This document shows positions 1-8,098 of a DNA stretch of 23,039 bases, in pieces. This DNA is from Candidatus Babelota bacterium (GTDB taxonomy: Bacteria > Babelota > Babeliae > Babelales > Babelaceae), in contig DNBB01000002.1 in the NCBI GenBank assembly GCA_003484685.1, positions 1-23,039 on the forward strand, in the 5' to 3' direction. The notes beneath the pieces are model-generated. The model ran no database searches. It worked only from the letters and a program-made list of their open reading frames with translations, and was not told the DNA's origin. The translations under genes and the position numbers were made by a program. How positions within the stretch are numbered: position 1 is the first letter of the stretch; each line of letters begins with the position of its first letter.

Positions 1-25
1 CCATGAGGTTTAGTCCCCATGAGGA
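1..25. repeat. edge of a possible 17-nt direct repeat
   Basis: CCATGAGG occurs at 1-8 and again at 18-25, a period of 17 nt. The second copy diverges after eight bases. The window starts inside the first copy, so a longer tandem array may lie to the left. Only this one partial repetition is visible, and it could be chance. Confidence 0.3.
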
Positions 26-93
26 ATTTTTTATTTTGTATTGTAAAAATAGTCTAGCGGTTTTTGACTTATTGTCTAGTTTGCCTTGTTTTA

Positions 94-1227
94 TTACCCC
101 AAAAATCGCTTGAAAAACCCGGCAATTGTTCCTGAGGATGTGTCTTCGACCTCGGCTCCAATTTGCTCTGCATAGTTGCGTAATGTTGCTTCAGCTTCTT
201 GGGAGAGCTTTTTGGGAATATTGCAGGTAATGGTTGCGATCAGGTCACCGCGCCCTTTGCCGCGTATTTTATGGAACCCTTTGCCTTTGATTGTTAGGCG
301 TTCACCAACGGGGCAACCTTTAGGAATCTTAAGCGCTTCTTGTGTGCCATCAATATTGGTTATTTCGATTTGAGCGCCAAAAACGAGTTGCGGATAGGTA
401 ACGGTGACGGTGCATTCAATAGTATCTTCATGACGTTTAAACTGCTTGTGCGGCATGACGTGTATCGCAATAATTAAATCACCAGATTTGCCCCCATAAA
501 TGCCGGCATCGCCTTTTTCGGTTACTCGAAGCTCGGCACCATCAAAAATACCTTTGGGAATAGAAATGGATAGGGTGTCATATTTTTGAACGCGGGATTG
601 GCCTTTGCATGTTGAGCAAGGATTTTTGATAATAAACCCTTGTCCTGAGCAATCACTACAGCTTTGTGAATAGACAAATATGCCTTGGCGATAATGCATT
701 TCTCCAGTGCCTCGGCATTTTGGGCAGACTTCAATGTTCTTTTCTTCAGTAGTCCCTTTTCCATGGCAGGCGGAACATGAGACAAAGTGGTAATAGGTGA
801 GATCTTTTTTGGTGCCAGAAAATGCTTCTTCTAGGGATATTGAAAGTTCTTTAACAAGGTCATGCCCCCGTTTAGCGACTGGCTGAGGCTTGCGACGACT
901 TTGTTGCCGGCCGCCACCAAAAATATCGCCAAAAATGTCTCCAAAATGGGAAAAAATATCATCCATGTTTTGGAAACCTTCAAAGCCATTACCACCACCC
1001 ATATTGCTCGCAGCATGTCCATACTGGTCATATTGTTTACGTTTTGTTTCGTCCGAAAGGACTTCGTATGCTTCGGCAGCTTCTTTAAATTTTTCCTCGG
1101 CTTCTTTATTGTCGGGATTGCGGTCCGGATGATATTTCATGGCGAGTTTACGATAGGCGCTTTTGATTTCCGCTTGGGTTGAATTTTTTGCTACCCCTAA
1201 AACCTCGTAATAATCTCTTTTTTCCAT
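94..1227 (-). CDS. dnaJ: Chaperone DnaJ (Hsp40)
   Basis: Co-chaperone that delivers unfolded clients to DnaK and stimulates its ATPase in the cytoplasm. The 377-residue product has the full type I layout: an N-terminal J domain (about 1-70) with HPD at 33-35, a Gly/Phe-rich linker (about 76-106), a zinc-binding region with four CxxCxGxG-type repeats (151-211), and the C-terminal substrate-binding domains. The fourth repeat reads CSTCKGQS, so its last Gly is Ser; all eight zinc-ligand cysteines are kept. The ATG is preceded by AGGA at good spacing. The 114-nt gap from the upstream gene suggests its own promoter, but I see no CIRCE element. dnaK and grpE are not in the window. Length is typical of the family. 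The identification is very secure. Confidence 0.97.
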   Translation of the reverse strand: MEKRDYYEVLGVAKNSTQAEIKSAYRKLAMKYHPDRNPDNKEAEEKFKEAAEAYEVLSDETKRKQYDQYGHAASNMGGGNGFEGFQNMDDIFSHFGDIFGDIFGGGRQQSRRKPQPVAKRGHDLVKELSISLEEAFSGTKKDLTYYHFVSCSACHGKGTTEEKNIEVCPKCRGTGEMHYRQGIFVYSQSCSDCSGQGFIIKNPCSTCKGQSRVQKYDTLSISIPKGIFDGAELRVTEKGDAGIYGGKSGDLIIAIHVMPHKQFKRHEDTIECTVTVTYPQLVFGAQIEITNIDGTQEALKIPKGCPVGERLTIKGKGFHKIRGKGRGDLIATITCNIPKKLSQEAEATLRNYAEQIGAEVEDTSSGTIAGFFKRFLG

Positions 1228-1341
1228 AATGTTTTTTCCTGCGCTTTCTATTATTTTTTGAGTAAGACAGACTCACATTCTGTTAGTGTAACACAAAGTT
1301 GCGTGATAAAAAATACGTTTGATTAGGTCGCCTAATGCGAT

Positions 1342-2370
1342 CTATTGCTCTATAGGAATAAAGTAGAGCGAGGTTAGGGTAGCATCCATGGAGATTTGAA
1401 TGTTTAGAGGAACAATGATTTCATCGTGTTGATGATGAGCGGGCAATGCGGGTGGGGTTATAAGACTGAGAAGATGTAAAATGTGATCGTTAAGCTGCGG
1501 TATTGGCGACGGAGAAACAAGTCGCACCTGTCCCACTTTTCGGTCTTTGGTAATGGTTACTTGTACGCCGATATGATGAGACCGGGTAACGATGCCTTTG
1601 AGCGAGAGTTGATTTTGATATGAAAGTTCACAGAATGAGAACAGAAAGCGCTCAAAAAAGGTTAGAGCTTCGGCGCGTCGGGCGTTCTCCTCTGCATTTT
1701 GCCCCCAAAAATAACCTTCTTGTGTTTGGCCCGAGTTGAAAATCATTTTTTGTTGCTTTTCTTCGATGAATTCAGAAAATTGTTGGGAAATTTCTGCCGC
1801 TTTTGTGCCGCCATCTGAACGTGCTGAAGAGGTTGGGTTTTCCGCTATTGATGTTTTGAGAGTTAGTCTTTTCCACGCTGCATGCTTTTGGCGTGGCTTG
1901 GGAGGTGTAGCCTGATTTTGTACTTCTTCTTGTGCGCGCATTGGTGATTTGAATTGTTTAAGAAAACTTTCGTGGCGTTTTGGTAGCTCTTTTTGGGCAG
2001 TAAGGTGCTCAACGGTTGTTGGGGTAGGCGCTGTAGGGGGTGTTGGTACGGGTTGTAGTGTTTCTTGAGACGCTTGTGATTGTTGTACTGGCTTTTGGTG
2101 AATCGCTTGTTTTGGTAAAGGTACAGCAGCTTTTTGGGGCAGCTGTTCTGGAGGTGTTTTGGGTGGCTCTTGAAATAATTTGACGGGCGCAGGCTTTTGG
2201 CTGGGTAAAATCTGGTTTAAGTTTAGCTTTTGTGTTGGATCAAAAAGTTTTATGCCAAGCAGTAAGAGAAACAGTGAGTAGCAGAAGAGCGAAAGGAGCG
2301 TTGCGCGTATGAGCGCTTGTGTTTGTTTGTCTTGTTCGGTATACGGGTGCACGTATGGGGCGAATGCCAT
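1342..2370 (-). CDS. TonB/TolA-like single-TM envelope protein
   Basis: Probable periplasm-spanning protein of the TonB/TolA type, which couples inner-membrane energy to the outer membrane. The 342-residue sequence shows a short cytoplasmic N-terminus, one TM helix at about 22-43, a long Pro/Gln/Lys-rich region (about 55-165), and a C-terminal segment (about 262-327) resembling the TonB C-terminal fold: a VQVTITKDRKV strand, a central helix, then PPALP followed by a VPLNIQI strand. The ATG is preceded by GAGGGAG. It starts 25 nt after the end of tilS, so it is probably cotranscribed with gyrB-tilS. No ExbB, ExbD, TolQ or TolR gene is nearby, so its motor partner is unknown. The domain call rests on pattern and architecture only; TolA, TonB or a lineage-specific envelope protein are all possible. 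Confidence 0.6.
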   Translation of the reverse strand: MAFAPYVHPYTEQDKQTQALIRATLLSLFCYSLFLLLLGIKLFDPTQKLNLNQILPSQKPAPVKLFQEPPKTPPEQLPQKAAVPLPKQAIHQKPVQQSQASQETLQPVPTPPTAPTPTTVEHLTAQKELPKRHESFLKQFKSPMRAQEEVQNQATPPKPRQKHAAWKRLTLKTSIAENPTSSARSDGGTKAAEISQQFSEFIEEKQQKMIFNSGQTQEGYFWGQNAEENARRAEALTFFERFLFSFCELSYQNQLSLKGIVTRSHHIGVQVTITKDRKVGQVRLVSPSPIPQLNDHILHLLSLITPPALPAHHQHDEIIVPLNIQISMDATLTSLYFIPIEQ

Positions 2371-2395
2371 AAGATTACTCCCTCTTCTCTTTAGC

Positions 2396-3379
2396 TTACT
2401 CCTGAGCGGGAACTAGCTTAGCATAGCCATGAGCTTTTACGATAGACCAACCAGGAAAGAGGGCGTGGTGGTTGCTTTTTGTGGCGCTTAAAAAGCGTAA
2501 GATTTCTTCTAAAAGCTTCTTTGATGGTTGGAAGGGTAGCTGGTTGGCAATAAGCCAGGTAAGTACAATCCGCCGTTGTAAATAGCGGCTAGGTAGTGCT
2601 AAAAGTTTTAAGTAACCAAGGTTGTTATTAGGAGAAGCCAGTTGGCGGTAGGTTGATTGTGTTACTGTTTCAAGTAAATCATCAGCTTCTTGTAGTTGAT
2701 AAATAGCTTTTAGGATGGCAGTTGAACTTCGTGTATCTATGGATGAAAAGGTCGGGATAAGCGTGTTGCGAATACGGTTGCGTAGGTAATCATCCGATTT
2801 ATTTGTGGGATCAACGCAGTAATTTATTTGTTCTTGATGTAGCCAATCTTCGATCTCTTTTTTAGGAATTTCGAGCAGGGGACGGATGTATGGTCCATAC
2901 TGTGGGCGCATAGCCGCAAGTCCGGATACTGTGGCGCCTCGGATTAAGCGGATCAAGAACGTCTCAATCTGGTCGTCGGCATGGTGAGCCAAAGCTATTT
3001 TGTTAGCTTTGTGTTTTTTTTGGACACCTGTAAAAAAGGTACGTCGCAGTTGGCGTCCAAGATCTTCTTTTGAACCGTTGGTTGTTTTGTTGAGCTTGAT
3101 ATTTCGAGCATGTTCAATTTCTAGGGGAATTGAAAGAGTTTTACAAAGTTGTAAGCAATAGGTGGCATCATCGGCGCTTTCGGCTCGCCATCCGTGGTCC
3201 AAGTGGGCAGCAAAAATAGTTACCTGATATTCAGAGCGTAGTTGAGCCAGGATATGCGTCAGGAGGACCGAATCGGGTCCTCCTGATAATCCAATGACAA
3301 TGCGGTCGCCTGGTTTGATAAGGGTATGAGCGTTGCAAAAATTTTTGATGCGGTTTATCAAAGAAGTTGGTTTAGGCAT
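2396..3379 (-). CDS. tilS: tRNA(Ile)-lysidine synthase
   Basis: ATP-dependent enzyme that places lysine on C34 of the CAU-anticodon tRNA-Ile so that it reads AUA. From the chosen start the protein has 327 residues. It carries the PP-loop SGGPDS at 32-37, the AHHADDQIET segment of the N-type PP-ATPase domain, the RPLLEIPKKEI motif, and a short C-terminal domain. I chose the ATG at 3379 because it overlaps the gyrB stop by 8 nt (ATGCCTAA), and because the 31 residues then preceding the PP-loop match the usual N-terminus. In-frame starts upstream (GTG at 3442, ATG at 3436) lie inside gyrB. There is no clear Shine-Dalgarno at 3379, so translation is probably coupled to gyrB. Confidence 0.93.
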   Translation of the reverse strand: MPKPTSLINRIKNFCNAHTLIKPGDRIVIGLSGGPDSVLLTHILAQLRSEYQVTIFAAHLDHGWRAESADDATYCLQLCKTLSIPLEIEHARNIKLNKTTNGSKEDLGRQLRRTFFTGVQKKHKANKIALAHHADDQIETFLIRLIRGATVSGLAAMRPQYGPYIRPLLEIPKKEIEDWLHQEQINYCVDPTNKSDDYLRNRIRNTLIPTFSSIDTRSSTAILKAIYQLQEADDLLETVTQSTYRQLASPNNNLGYLKLLALPSRYLQRRIVLTWLIANQLPFQPSKKLLEEILRFLSATKSNHHALFPGWSIVKAHGYAKLVPAQE

Positions 3380-5774
3380 CGATGTTTTTGGCAAACTTGC
3401 CTCGCTCTTCAATAAAGGTTTTTCTTCCTTGTACATCGTCACCCATCAGCGTGCTAAACCATTGATCTGCTTTGATTGCATCATCAACTGAAACTTGTAG
3501 TAATGAGCGTTTTTCAGGGTCCATGGCTGTTTCCCAGAGTTGTTCTGCGTCCATCTCACCAAGTCCTTTGTATCGTTGCAAGTTCATTGATGGTTTGCTG
3601 AGCTCTTGTATGGAGGTAATAAGATGGCGTGGCGCTGAACCGGCAGAAGTTTTTTCGGTTCCCGTTATGGTAAGGGTCCACGTGTTATTGAGTGGCGCAA
3701 TTTGCTTTTTGATGGTAATGAGCTCTGCGATTTCTGTTCTGTTGAGTGTTTTGAGCGGAATGCGGACGATCCACGCGCCATCAATCGCTTCAATGACTAA
3801 TACAGCTTCAGCATCTTCTGCTCGTATGATTTCGCTCGTGCAATGAGGAAGGTGCAACCGAAGAGATGAGACAAATGCTGTATCGTTGTTATTTTCGAGC
3901 CATTTAGATTCAACGACGGCATCAATAAACATATCTGTTTCACTATCGCTCAGGTGAAAAATTCGCGCTGTGGCATCAATATGTGCTTCATATGATAAAA
4001 TATGCGAAAGAAGGTTAGTCCAGTCTTGATTAGAGAGTGTCGTACCGTTGATGGTTATTTGGGTGTTTTCTTGTGCCCAATCAATAAGGAATGCGCTTAA
4101 AGAGCGCTCGTCTTTGAGATATTGTTCCTTGCGGCCGATTTTTACTTTGTAGAGGGGTGGCTGGGCAATATACAAGTACCCATGCTCAATAACGGGACGC
4201 ATATAGCGGAAGAAGAAGGTCAGGAGAAGTGTTCTAATATGTGCGCCATCGACGTCAGCATCAGTCATCAAAATAATTTTGTGATAACGGATTTTGTTTG
4301 CATCGAATGTTTCTTCGTTAATGCCACCACCAACAGCTGCGATCAATGCTTTAATTTCTTCGTTTGCCAAGGCGCGGTCAAGCCGGGCTTTTTCAACATT
4401 AAGAATTTTGCCTTTTAATGGCAGAATTGCTTGAGAGAAACGATCGCGGGCGCTTTTTGCAGAACCACCAGCAGAGTCCCCCTCGACAATGAAAAGTTCG
4501 CATTGAGCAGGATCTTCAAATGAGCAGTCAGCAAGCTTGCCGGGAAGAACGGTTGATTCAAGGACATTTTTGCGTCTTGTTAAATCACGTGCTTTGCGCG
4601 CGGCGTCGCGAGCTTGCATAGTGTTAACCGCTTTTTGCAGGATTTTTTTTGCAACGACCGGATTCTCTTCAAAGTATTTATCGAGAAATGCAAATGCCCA
4701 GGAACTGATTTGTCCTTTGACTTCGCTATTACCAAGTTTTCCTTTGGTTTGGCCTTCAAATTGCGGTTCAGGAATTTTGATGCTGAGCACGCATACCAGC
4801 CCTTCACGTACGTCTTCGCTTGAAAACGATGTCTCTTTTTTGAGGAGATTCATCTCGAGAGCACGTTTATTGCACGCTTTGGTTAAAGCCGCCTTAAATC
4901 CGGCTACATGGGTTCCGCCATCTGCTGTGTTTATATTGTTTACAAAGGAAAAAAGCTGTTCATCATATCCGCTATTGTATTGCAGCGCACATTCAAATTC
5001 GTAATCGCTTCCTTCTTCTTTTGAATAGATAATTTCAGGAGTGAGCGGTGTTTTCTTTTTGTTTACGTGCTCCACAAAGGAAATAATACCACCCTCAAAA
5101 AGAAAGCTGGCTTCATCGTTACTACGCTCATCGACAATGGTTATTCGTAGACCTTTATTTAAAAATGCAAGCTCACGAAAGCGGCTGGCGAGTTTGTCGA
5201 AAGAGAATACTACGGTTTCTTTAAAGATTTCTGGGTCAGGAAGAAACCGTACAATGGTTCCCCGTTTTTCAGTAGGGCCGACGTCTTCAAGACGTGAAAC
5301 AGGCTTGCCTTGGCGATATTCTTGTGTATGGATGCGCCCATTGCGATAGATTGTTATCTTGAGCAACGAGGAGAGTGCATTAACAACCGAAACACCGACT
5401 CCGTGTAATCCACCAGAAAACCGGTACGATTCTTTATCAAATTTTCCTCCAGCGTGAAGTTTAGTCAAAACAACTTCAGCAGCAGAAACACCTTCGGTGT
5501 GCATTTCTGTTGGGATGCCTCGTCCATTGTCATGTACAGAGCAAGAGCCATCTTCGTGCAAGGTTATTAGTACTGTGTCACAGTGACCGCCTAAGGCTTC
5601 ATCAACAGAATTGTCGACGACTTCGTATACCAAGTGATGAAGACCCGCAGGGCCAGTTGTTCCAATATACATACCGGGGCGTTTTCGCACCGCCTCCAAT
5701 CCTTCCATTACACGGATAGATTGGGCAGAGTATGTTGATTTTGGATTCGTGCTATCAGAAGATTGAGATGACAT
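3372..5774 (-). CDS. gyrB: DNA gyrase subunit B
   Basis: ATPase subunit of the type II topoisomerase that introduces negative supercoils. The 800-residue protein has a GHKL ATPase domain (Glu51 and Asn55 in EVVDN, GRGIP at 84-88, GGLHGVG at 121-127), a transducer domain with QTKGKLGN near 342-349, and a TOPRIM domain with EGDSAGG at 431-437 and DADVDG at 505-510. A roughly 175-residue insertion follows (about 555-730) before the C-terminal QRYKGLGEMD segment. The insertion makes it the long Gram-negative form (about 800 residues against about 640 in Gram-positives). It is the first gene of the gyrB-tilS-tonB-like run. An AAAGG Shine-Dalgarno precedes the ATG and can pair with CCTTT just upstream. 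gyrA is not in the window. Confidence 0.97.
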   Translation of the reverse strand: MSSQSSDSTNPKSTYSAQSIRVMEGLEAVRKRPGMYIGTTGPAGLHHLVYEVVDNSVDEALGGHCDTVLITLHEDGSCSVHDNGRGIPTEMHTEGVSAAEVVLTKLHAGGKFDKESYRFSGGLHGVGVSVVNALSSLLKITIYRNGRIHTQEYRQGKPVSRLEDVGPTEKRGTIVRFLPDPEIFKETVVFSFDKLASRFRELAFLNKGLRITIVDERSNDEASFLFEGGIISFVEHVNKKKTPLTPEIIYSKEEGSDYEFECALQYNSGYDEQLFSFVNNINTADGGTHVAGFKAALTKACNKRALEMNLLKKETSFSSEDVREGLVCVLSIKIPEPQFEGQTKGKLGNSEVKGQISSWAFAFLDKYFEENPVVAKKILQKAVNTMQARDAARKARDLTRRKNVLESTVLPGKLADCSFEDPAQCELFIVEGDSAGGSAKSARDRFSQAILPLKGKILNVEKARLDRALANEEIKALIAAVGGGINEETFDANKIRYHKIILMTDADVDGAHIRTLLLTFFFRYMRPVIEHGYLYIAQPPLYKVKIGRKEQYLKDERSLSAFLIDWAQENTQITINGTTLSNQDWTNLLSHILSYEAHIDATARIFHLSDSETDMFIDAVVESKWLENNNDTAFVSSLRLHLPHCTSEIIRAEDAEAVLVIEAIDGAWIVRIPLKTLNRTEIAELITIKKQIAPLNNTWTLTITGTEKTSAGSAPRHLITSIQELSKPSMNLQRYKGLGEMDAEQLWETAMDPEKRSLLQVSVDDAIKADQWFSTLMGDDVQGRKTFIEERGKFAKNIDA

Positions 5775-5781
5775 ACGAACG

Positions 5782-5794
5782 CCTTTCTAAAAGG
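5782..5794 (-). promoter_or_regulatory. small hairpin covering the gyrB ribosome binding site
   Basis: In the gyrB mRNA sense the sequence is CCTTT-tag-AAAGG, a perfect 5-bp stem with a 3-nt loop. The AAAGG arm is the only Shine-Dalgarno-like element before the gyrB ATG. A short stem like this is weak. It could tune translation, be a small operator, or be chance. Confidence 0.25.
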
Positions 5795-5972
5795 TGGCAC
5801 GGCGTAGGTTGTTGCAGCCTAGTTTTTTGGGTTATTACGTCCTAGATAGATGCACAACAACGGGCCATAATACAGATAAAGATCCCAGCTTTCAGTCTAT
5901 ACAATGCTGCATTTTTTGCAAAGTCAGGTACGATTTTGGATGGGAAGATTTTTTGTTGGGAGGCAGGTTCTT

Positions 5973-6425
5973 ATGTTCGAATACGATACACAATATATGT
6001 ATGAAGCTCTGTTGTTGGCGCGCGAAGCAATTCGGTTCGGAGATGTGCCCATCGGCGCTGTTGTTGTTGCCCCCTATGGGGAAATTATTGGGGTTGGATA
6101 CAATCAGGTCGAACAGCATGCTTCACAAGATTTTCATGCAGAATTGGTAGCGCTGCGTGCGGCAGGTATAGGCAAGCAAGACTGGCGGCTTGATGGATGT
6201 ACGCTGTATGTGACGCTTGAGCCTTGTATTATGTGTATGGGGGCGTTGCTTTTGAGCAGAGTTTCACGATTGGTCTATGGCAGCGATTCACCATTGTACG
6301 GCTATACTCATACAATAATAGAGCCTGAGCATTTGTATGGTGGTTTTTTAAAAAATGTAACGCGCGGGGTTCTTAAAGATGATTCGGAGGCCTTGCTGCA
6401 GAATTTTTTTGCGGGCGTTCGATAG
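5973..6425 (+). CDS. tadA: tRNA-specific adenosine deaminase (A34 to inosine)
   Basis: Zinc-dependent deaminase that converts A34 to inosine in tRNA-Arg(ACG). From this start the product has 150 residues, the usual length. It shows the HAE zinc/catalytic motif in FHAELVAL and the PCIMCMGALL zinc motif, in the right order and spacing, plus the C-terminal helix with VLKDDSEALLQNFF. An in-frame ATG at 5904 would add 23 residues, but the 5973 start has GGGAGG at 5958-5963 and matches the normal N-terminus. The gene is divergent from gyrB. A guanine deaminase is possible within the same superfamily, but the motifs and size favour TadA. Confidence 0.93.
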   Translation: MFEYDTQYMYEALLLAREAIRFGDVPIGAVVVAPYGEIIGVGYNQVEQHASQDFHAELVALRAAGIGKQDWRLDGCTLYVTLEPCIMCMGALLLSRVSRLVYGSDSPLYGYTHTIIEPEHLYGGFLKNVTRGVLKDDSEALLQNFFAGVR

Positions 6426-6466
6426 TTTTTGGGTGGAAAATTCTTTATCAGCGCCGTGGTTGGGAG

Positions 6467-6494
6467 TTGTACTCTTGAATGAAACTGGTATACT
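6467..6494 (+). promoter_or_regulatory. sigma-70-type promoter for tRNA-Thr
   Basis: TTGTAC at 6467-6472 and TATACT at 6489-6494 are separated by 16 nt, and TGG precedes the -10 (extended -10). Transcription would begin near 6501, about 9 nt before the tRNA. It may also serve rpsI, since no terminator is seen between the two. Confidence 0.6.
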
Positions 6495-6509
6495 TTTGGG
6501 GTGTGTCGT

Positions 6510-6585
6510 GCCGATGTAGCTCAGTTGGTAGAGCAATTGATTCGTAATCAATAGGTCGGCGGTTCAAGTCCGCTCATCGGCTCCA
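6510..6585 (+). tRNA. tRNA-Thr (CGT anticodon)
   Basis: The 76-nt cloverleaf has acceptor arms GCCGATG/CATCGGC, a D-arm with AGCTCAGTTGGTAGAGC, anticodon stem ATTGA/TCAAT around loop TTCGTAA, and T-arm GGCGG-TTCAAGT-CCGCT. The anticodon CGT reads ACG. The CCA end is encoded at 6583-6585. Confidence 0.96.
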
Positions 6586-6635
6586 AGAGAATTACTTGTT
6601 AGTCTTCTTAACTGTTTGTAGGAATTCGAAACGTT

Positions 6636-7067
6636 ATGACTTCACCAAAGAAAGCAAAGGTTGCTACTCCTGTTTCACGCGTGCCAGTTGCGCATGGTGT
6701 TGGACGTCGCAAGGCCGCTGTCGCTCGTGTCTATCTTCGTCGCGGCAATGGCGAAATCGTGGTTAACAACCGCCCGTTCACTCAATATTTTGATGTAGAT
6801 CTTGCTCAGTTGGCAGTAAAAACTCCATTCGAGGTTATTCCTCAGGCAAAAGATTATGATGCCGAGATAATTGTCGTTGGTGGTGGATTGCGTGGCCAAG
6901 CAGATGCAGTTAAGCTTGGCATATCTCGTGCATTGCTTCAAATAGACGAAGCATTAAGGTCTGAATTGCGTTCGCACGGCTTGCTAACAGTCGATGCCCG
7001 CGTTAAAGAGCGTAAAAAATACGGTCAACGTGGTGCTCGTCGTCGCTTCCAGTTCGTAAAGCGTTAA
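6636..7067 (+). CDS. rpsI: 30S ribosomal protein S9 (uS9)
   Basis: Small-subunit ribosomal protein whose C-terminal tail reaches the P-site tRNA. The 143-residue sequence has the family hallmarks: GVGRRKAAVARVYL near the N-terminus, the central GGGLRGQADAVKLGISRAL, and the basic tail KKYGQRGARRRFQFVKR ending in the universal KR. The N-terminal 20 residues are a Lys/Ala-rich extension. AGGA at 6620-6623 lies 12 nt before the ATG, slightly long. rplM, the usual operon partner, is absent; instead a tRNA gene precedes it and an intrinsic terminator follows. The identification is certain. Confidence 0.98.
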   Translation: MTSPKKAKVATPVSRVPVAHGVGRRKAAVARVYLRRGNGEIVVNNRPFTQYFDVDLAQLAVKTPFEVIPQAKDYDAEIIVVGGGLRGQADAVKLGISRALLQIDEALRSELRSHGLLTVDARVKERKKYGQRGARRRFQFVKR

Positions 7068-7093
7068 ACTTATTCGCTTTTTCAAATTTTACC

Positions 7094-7129
7094 ACGGCAG
7101 AACTCTATACAGGGTCCTGCCGTTTTTTT
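7094..7129 (+). terminator. intrinsic terminator after rpsI
   Basis: Perfect 7-bp arms ACGGCAG (7094-7100) and CTGCCGT (7117-7123) surround a 16-nt loop. They run directly into seven T residues. Confidence 0.85.
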
Positions 7130-7206
7130 CTTGAGAAAACTTTATAGCTCAGGCTCGTACTTGCTTGCTAATCTAGGGAGGGCGAATTTTAACTGGGGGG
7201 ATTTGT

Positions 7207-7950
7207 ATGAAGGTTCGTACGTTTTTGTTTTCGCTGTTGGTGTATGTTAACGTGGGTGCCGTTCTCGTGGTTGTTGGTGCGCCGCTTTTAGTCGTCTTAG
7301 TTTTTGCACCGCGAAGATGGTATGTCCGCCGAAGTTTTGTTTTTTGGCTTTTAGACCTTTTTTATAAGAGTGTATTAGCAGCTTTTTTAGTGCCCGTCGA
7401 AATTGTAGGGCGGGAAAGGTTTGTTGGTAATGGGCCGAAGATTATTATCGCCAACCATGAATCATTGCTTGATATATTTATTGTTGGTGCATTGTTTAAT
7501 GGAGAGCCGCATATTTGGTATGCGTTAGCGTATTATGCGCATATGCCTATTTTTGGCTTTTTAGTGCGCAATCTTCTTTTTGCTGTTAATCCGGGGCGTC
7601 CGGCGGAGGCAGCGCGAGGCTTCATGCGTGGGCTGCGCCATGCTGAGAGATATGGTTTGCATTTAGCGTTGTTTCCCGAGGGCGGCCGTTTTAATGATGG
7701 AACGGTACATTCGTTTATGCGGGGTTTTGCTGTGGCTGCCCGTTCTTTGGGGCGTCCGGTGGTGCCGATTTTCATGGATGGTAATGGTCGCGTATATGCG
7801 CCGACTTCGTGGAGCGTAACTTGGCATCCGCTTGTTGTTACTGTGGGGCCTGATTTTGTGCTTGATTCAAAGGAGTCTGATGCAGAATTTGTTGCTACGC
7901 TTGAGCAATGGTTTGTAACGGTTGTGCGCTCAAACCCTGGTGTACACTAG
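7207..7950 (+). CDS. plsC: 1-acyl-sn-glycerol-3-phosphate acyltransferase (PlsC family)
   Basis: Membrane-associated acyltransferase that converts lysophosphatidic acid to phosphatidic acid in phospholipid synthesis. The 247-residue protein starts with a long hydrophobic stretch (about 6-33). It carries the catalytic NHxxxxD motif (NHESLLD, 83-89), a FPEGGRF block III (156-162) where the family usually has FPEGTRS, and a PIFMDGNG block IV. GGGGGG at 7195-7200 lies 6 nt before the ATG. It follows the rpsI terminator, so it probably has its own promoter. The EGT-to-EGG change sits in the phosphate-binding block and could alter acceptor choice; the family includes lyso-ornithine-lipid and other acceptors. 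PlsC is the default call. Confidence 0.85.
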   Translation: MKVRTFLFSLLVYVNVGAVLVVVGAPLLVVLVFAPRRWYVRRSFVFWLLDLFYKSVLAAFLVPVEIVGRERFVGNGPKIIIANHESLLDIFIVGALFNGEPHIWYALAYYAHMPIFGFLVRNLLFAVNPGRPAEAARGFMRGLRHAERYGLHLALFPEGGRFNDGTVHSFMRGFAVAARSLGRPVVPIFMDGNGRVYAPTSWSVTWHPLVVTVGPDFVLDSKESDAEFVATLEQWFVTVVRSNPGVH

Positions 7951-7985
7951 TCAAAATCCTTCTGTGTTGGTAAGGTGTGGTAGCG

Positions 7986-8015
7986 TTGAAAAGTTATAAA
8001 GCCTGTTTTTATAGT
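7986..8015 (+). promoter_or_regulatory. candidate promoter for M23-lepB-rhodanese
   Basis: TTGAAA at 7986-7991 and TATAGT at 8010-8015 are separated by 18 nt. It lies in the 148-nt gap after plsC. Transcription would start near 8022, upstream of all candidate starts of the M23 peptidase gene. Confidence 0.5.
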
Positions 8016-8098
8016 TGTATATGGTGTCCTAGTGTGCTCTAAGATATGTATAGCTGGTCTTGATAATCTTCTTGTTTGCTGGGGATAAGGGGAAGGTG

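Noticed and set aside
862..1182. Hydrophobic plus-strand frame opposite dnaJ
   Set aside because: The hydrophobicity comes from the reverse complement of Lys/Glu-rich J-domain codons. There is no independent support.
1228..1341. CIRCE or other heat-shock operator before dnaJ
   Set aside because: I looked for a TTAGCACTC-N9-GAGTGCTAA type repeat and found none; the region is only A/T-rich.
4122..5349. Several long plus-strand open frames opposite gyrB
   Set aside because: They have no start context or recognisable domains and lie antisense to a clearly conserved gyrase gene; they are shadows of its codon pattern.
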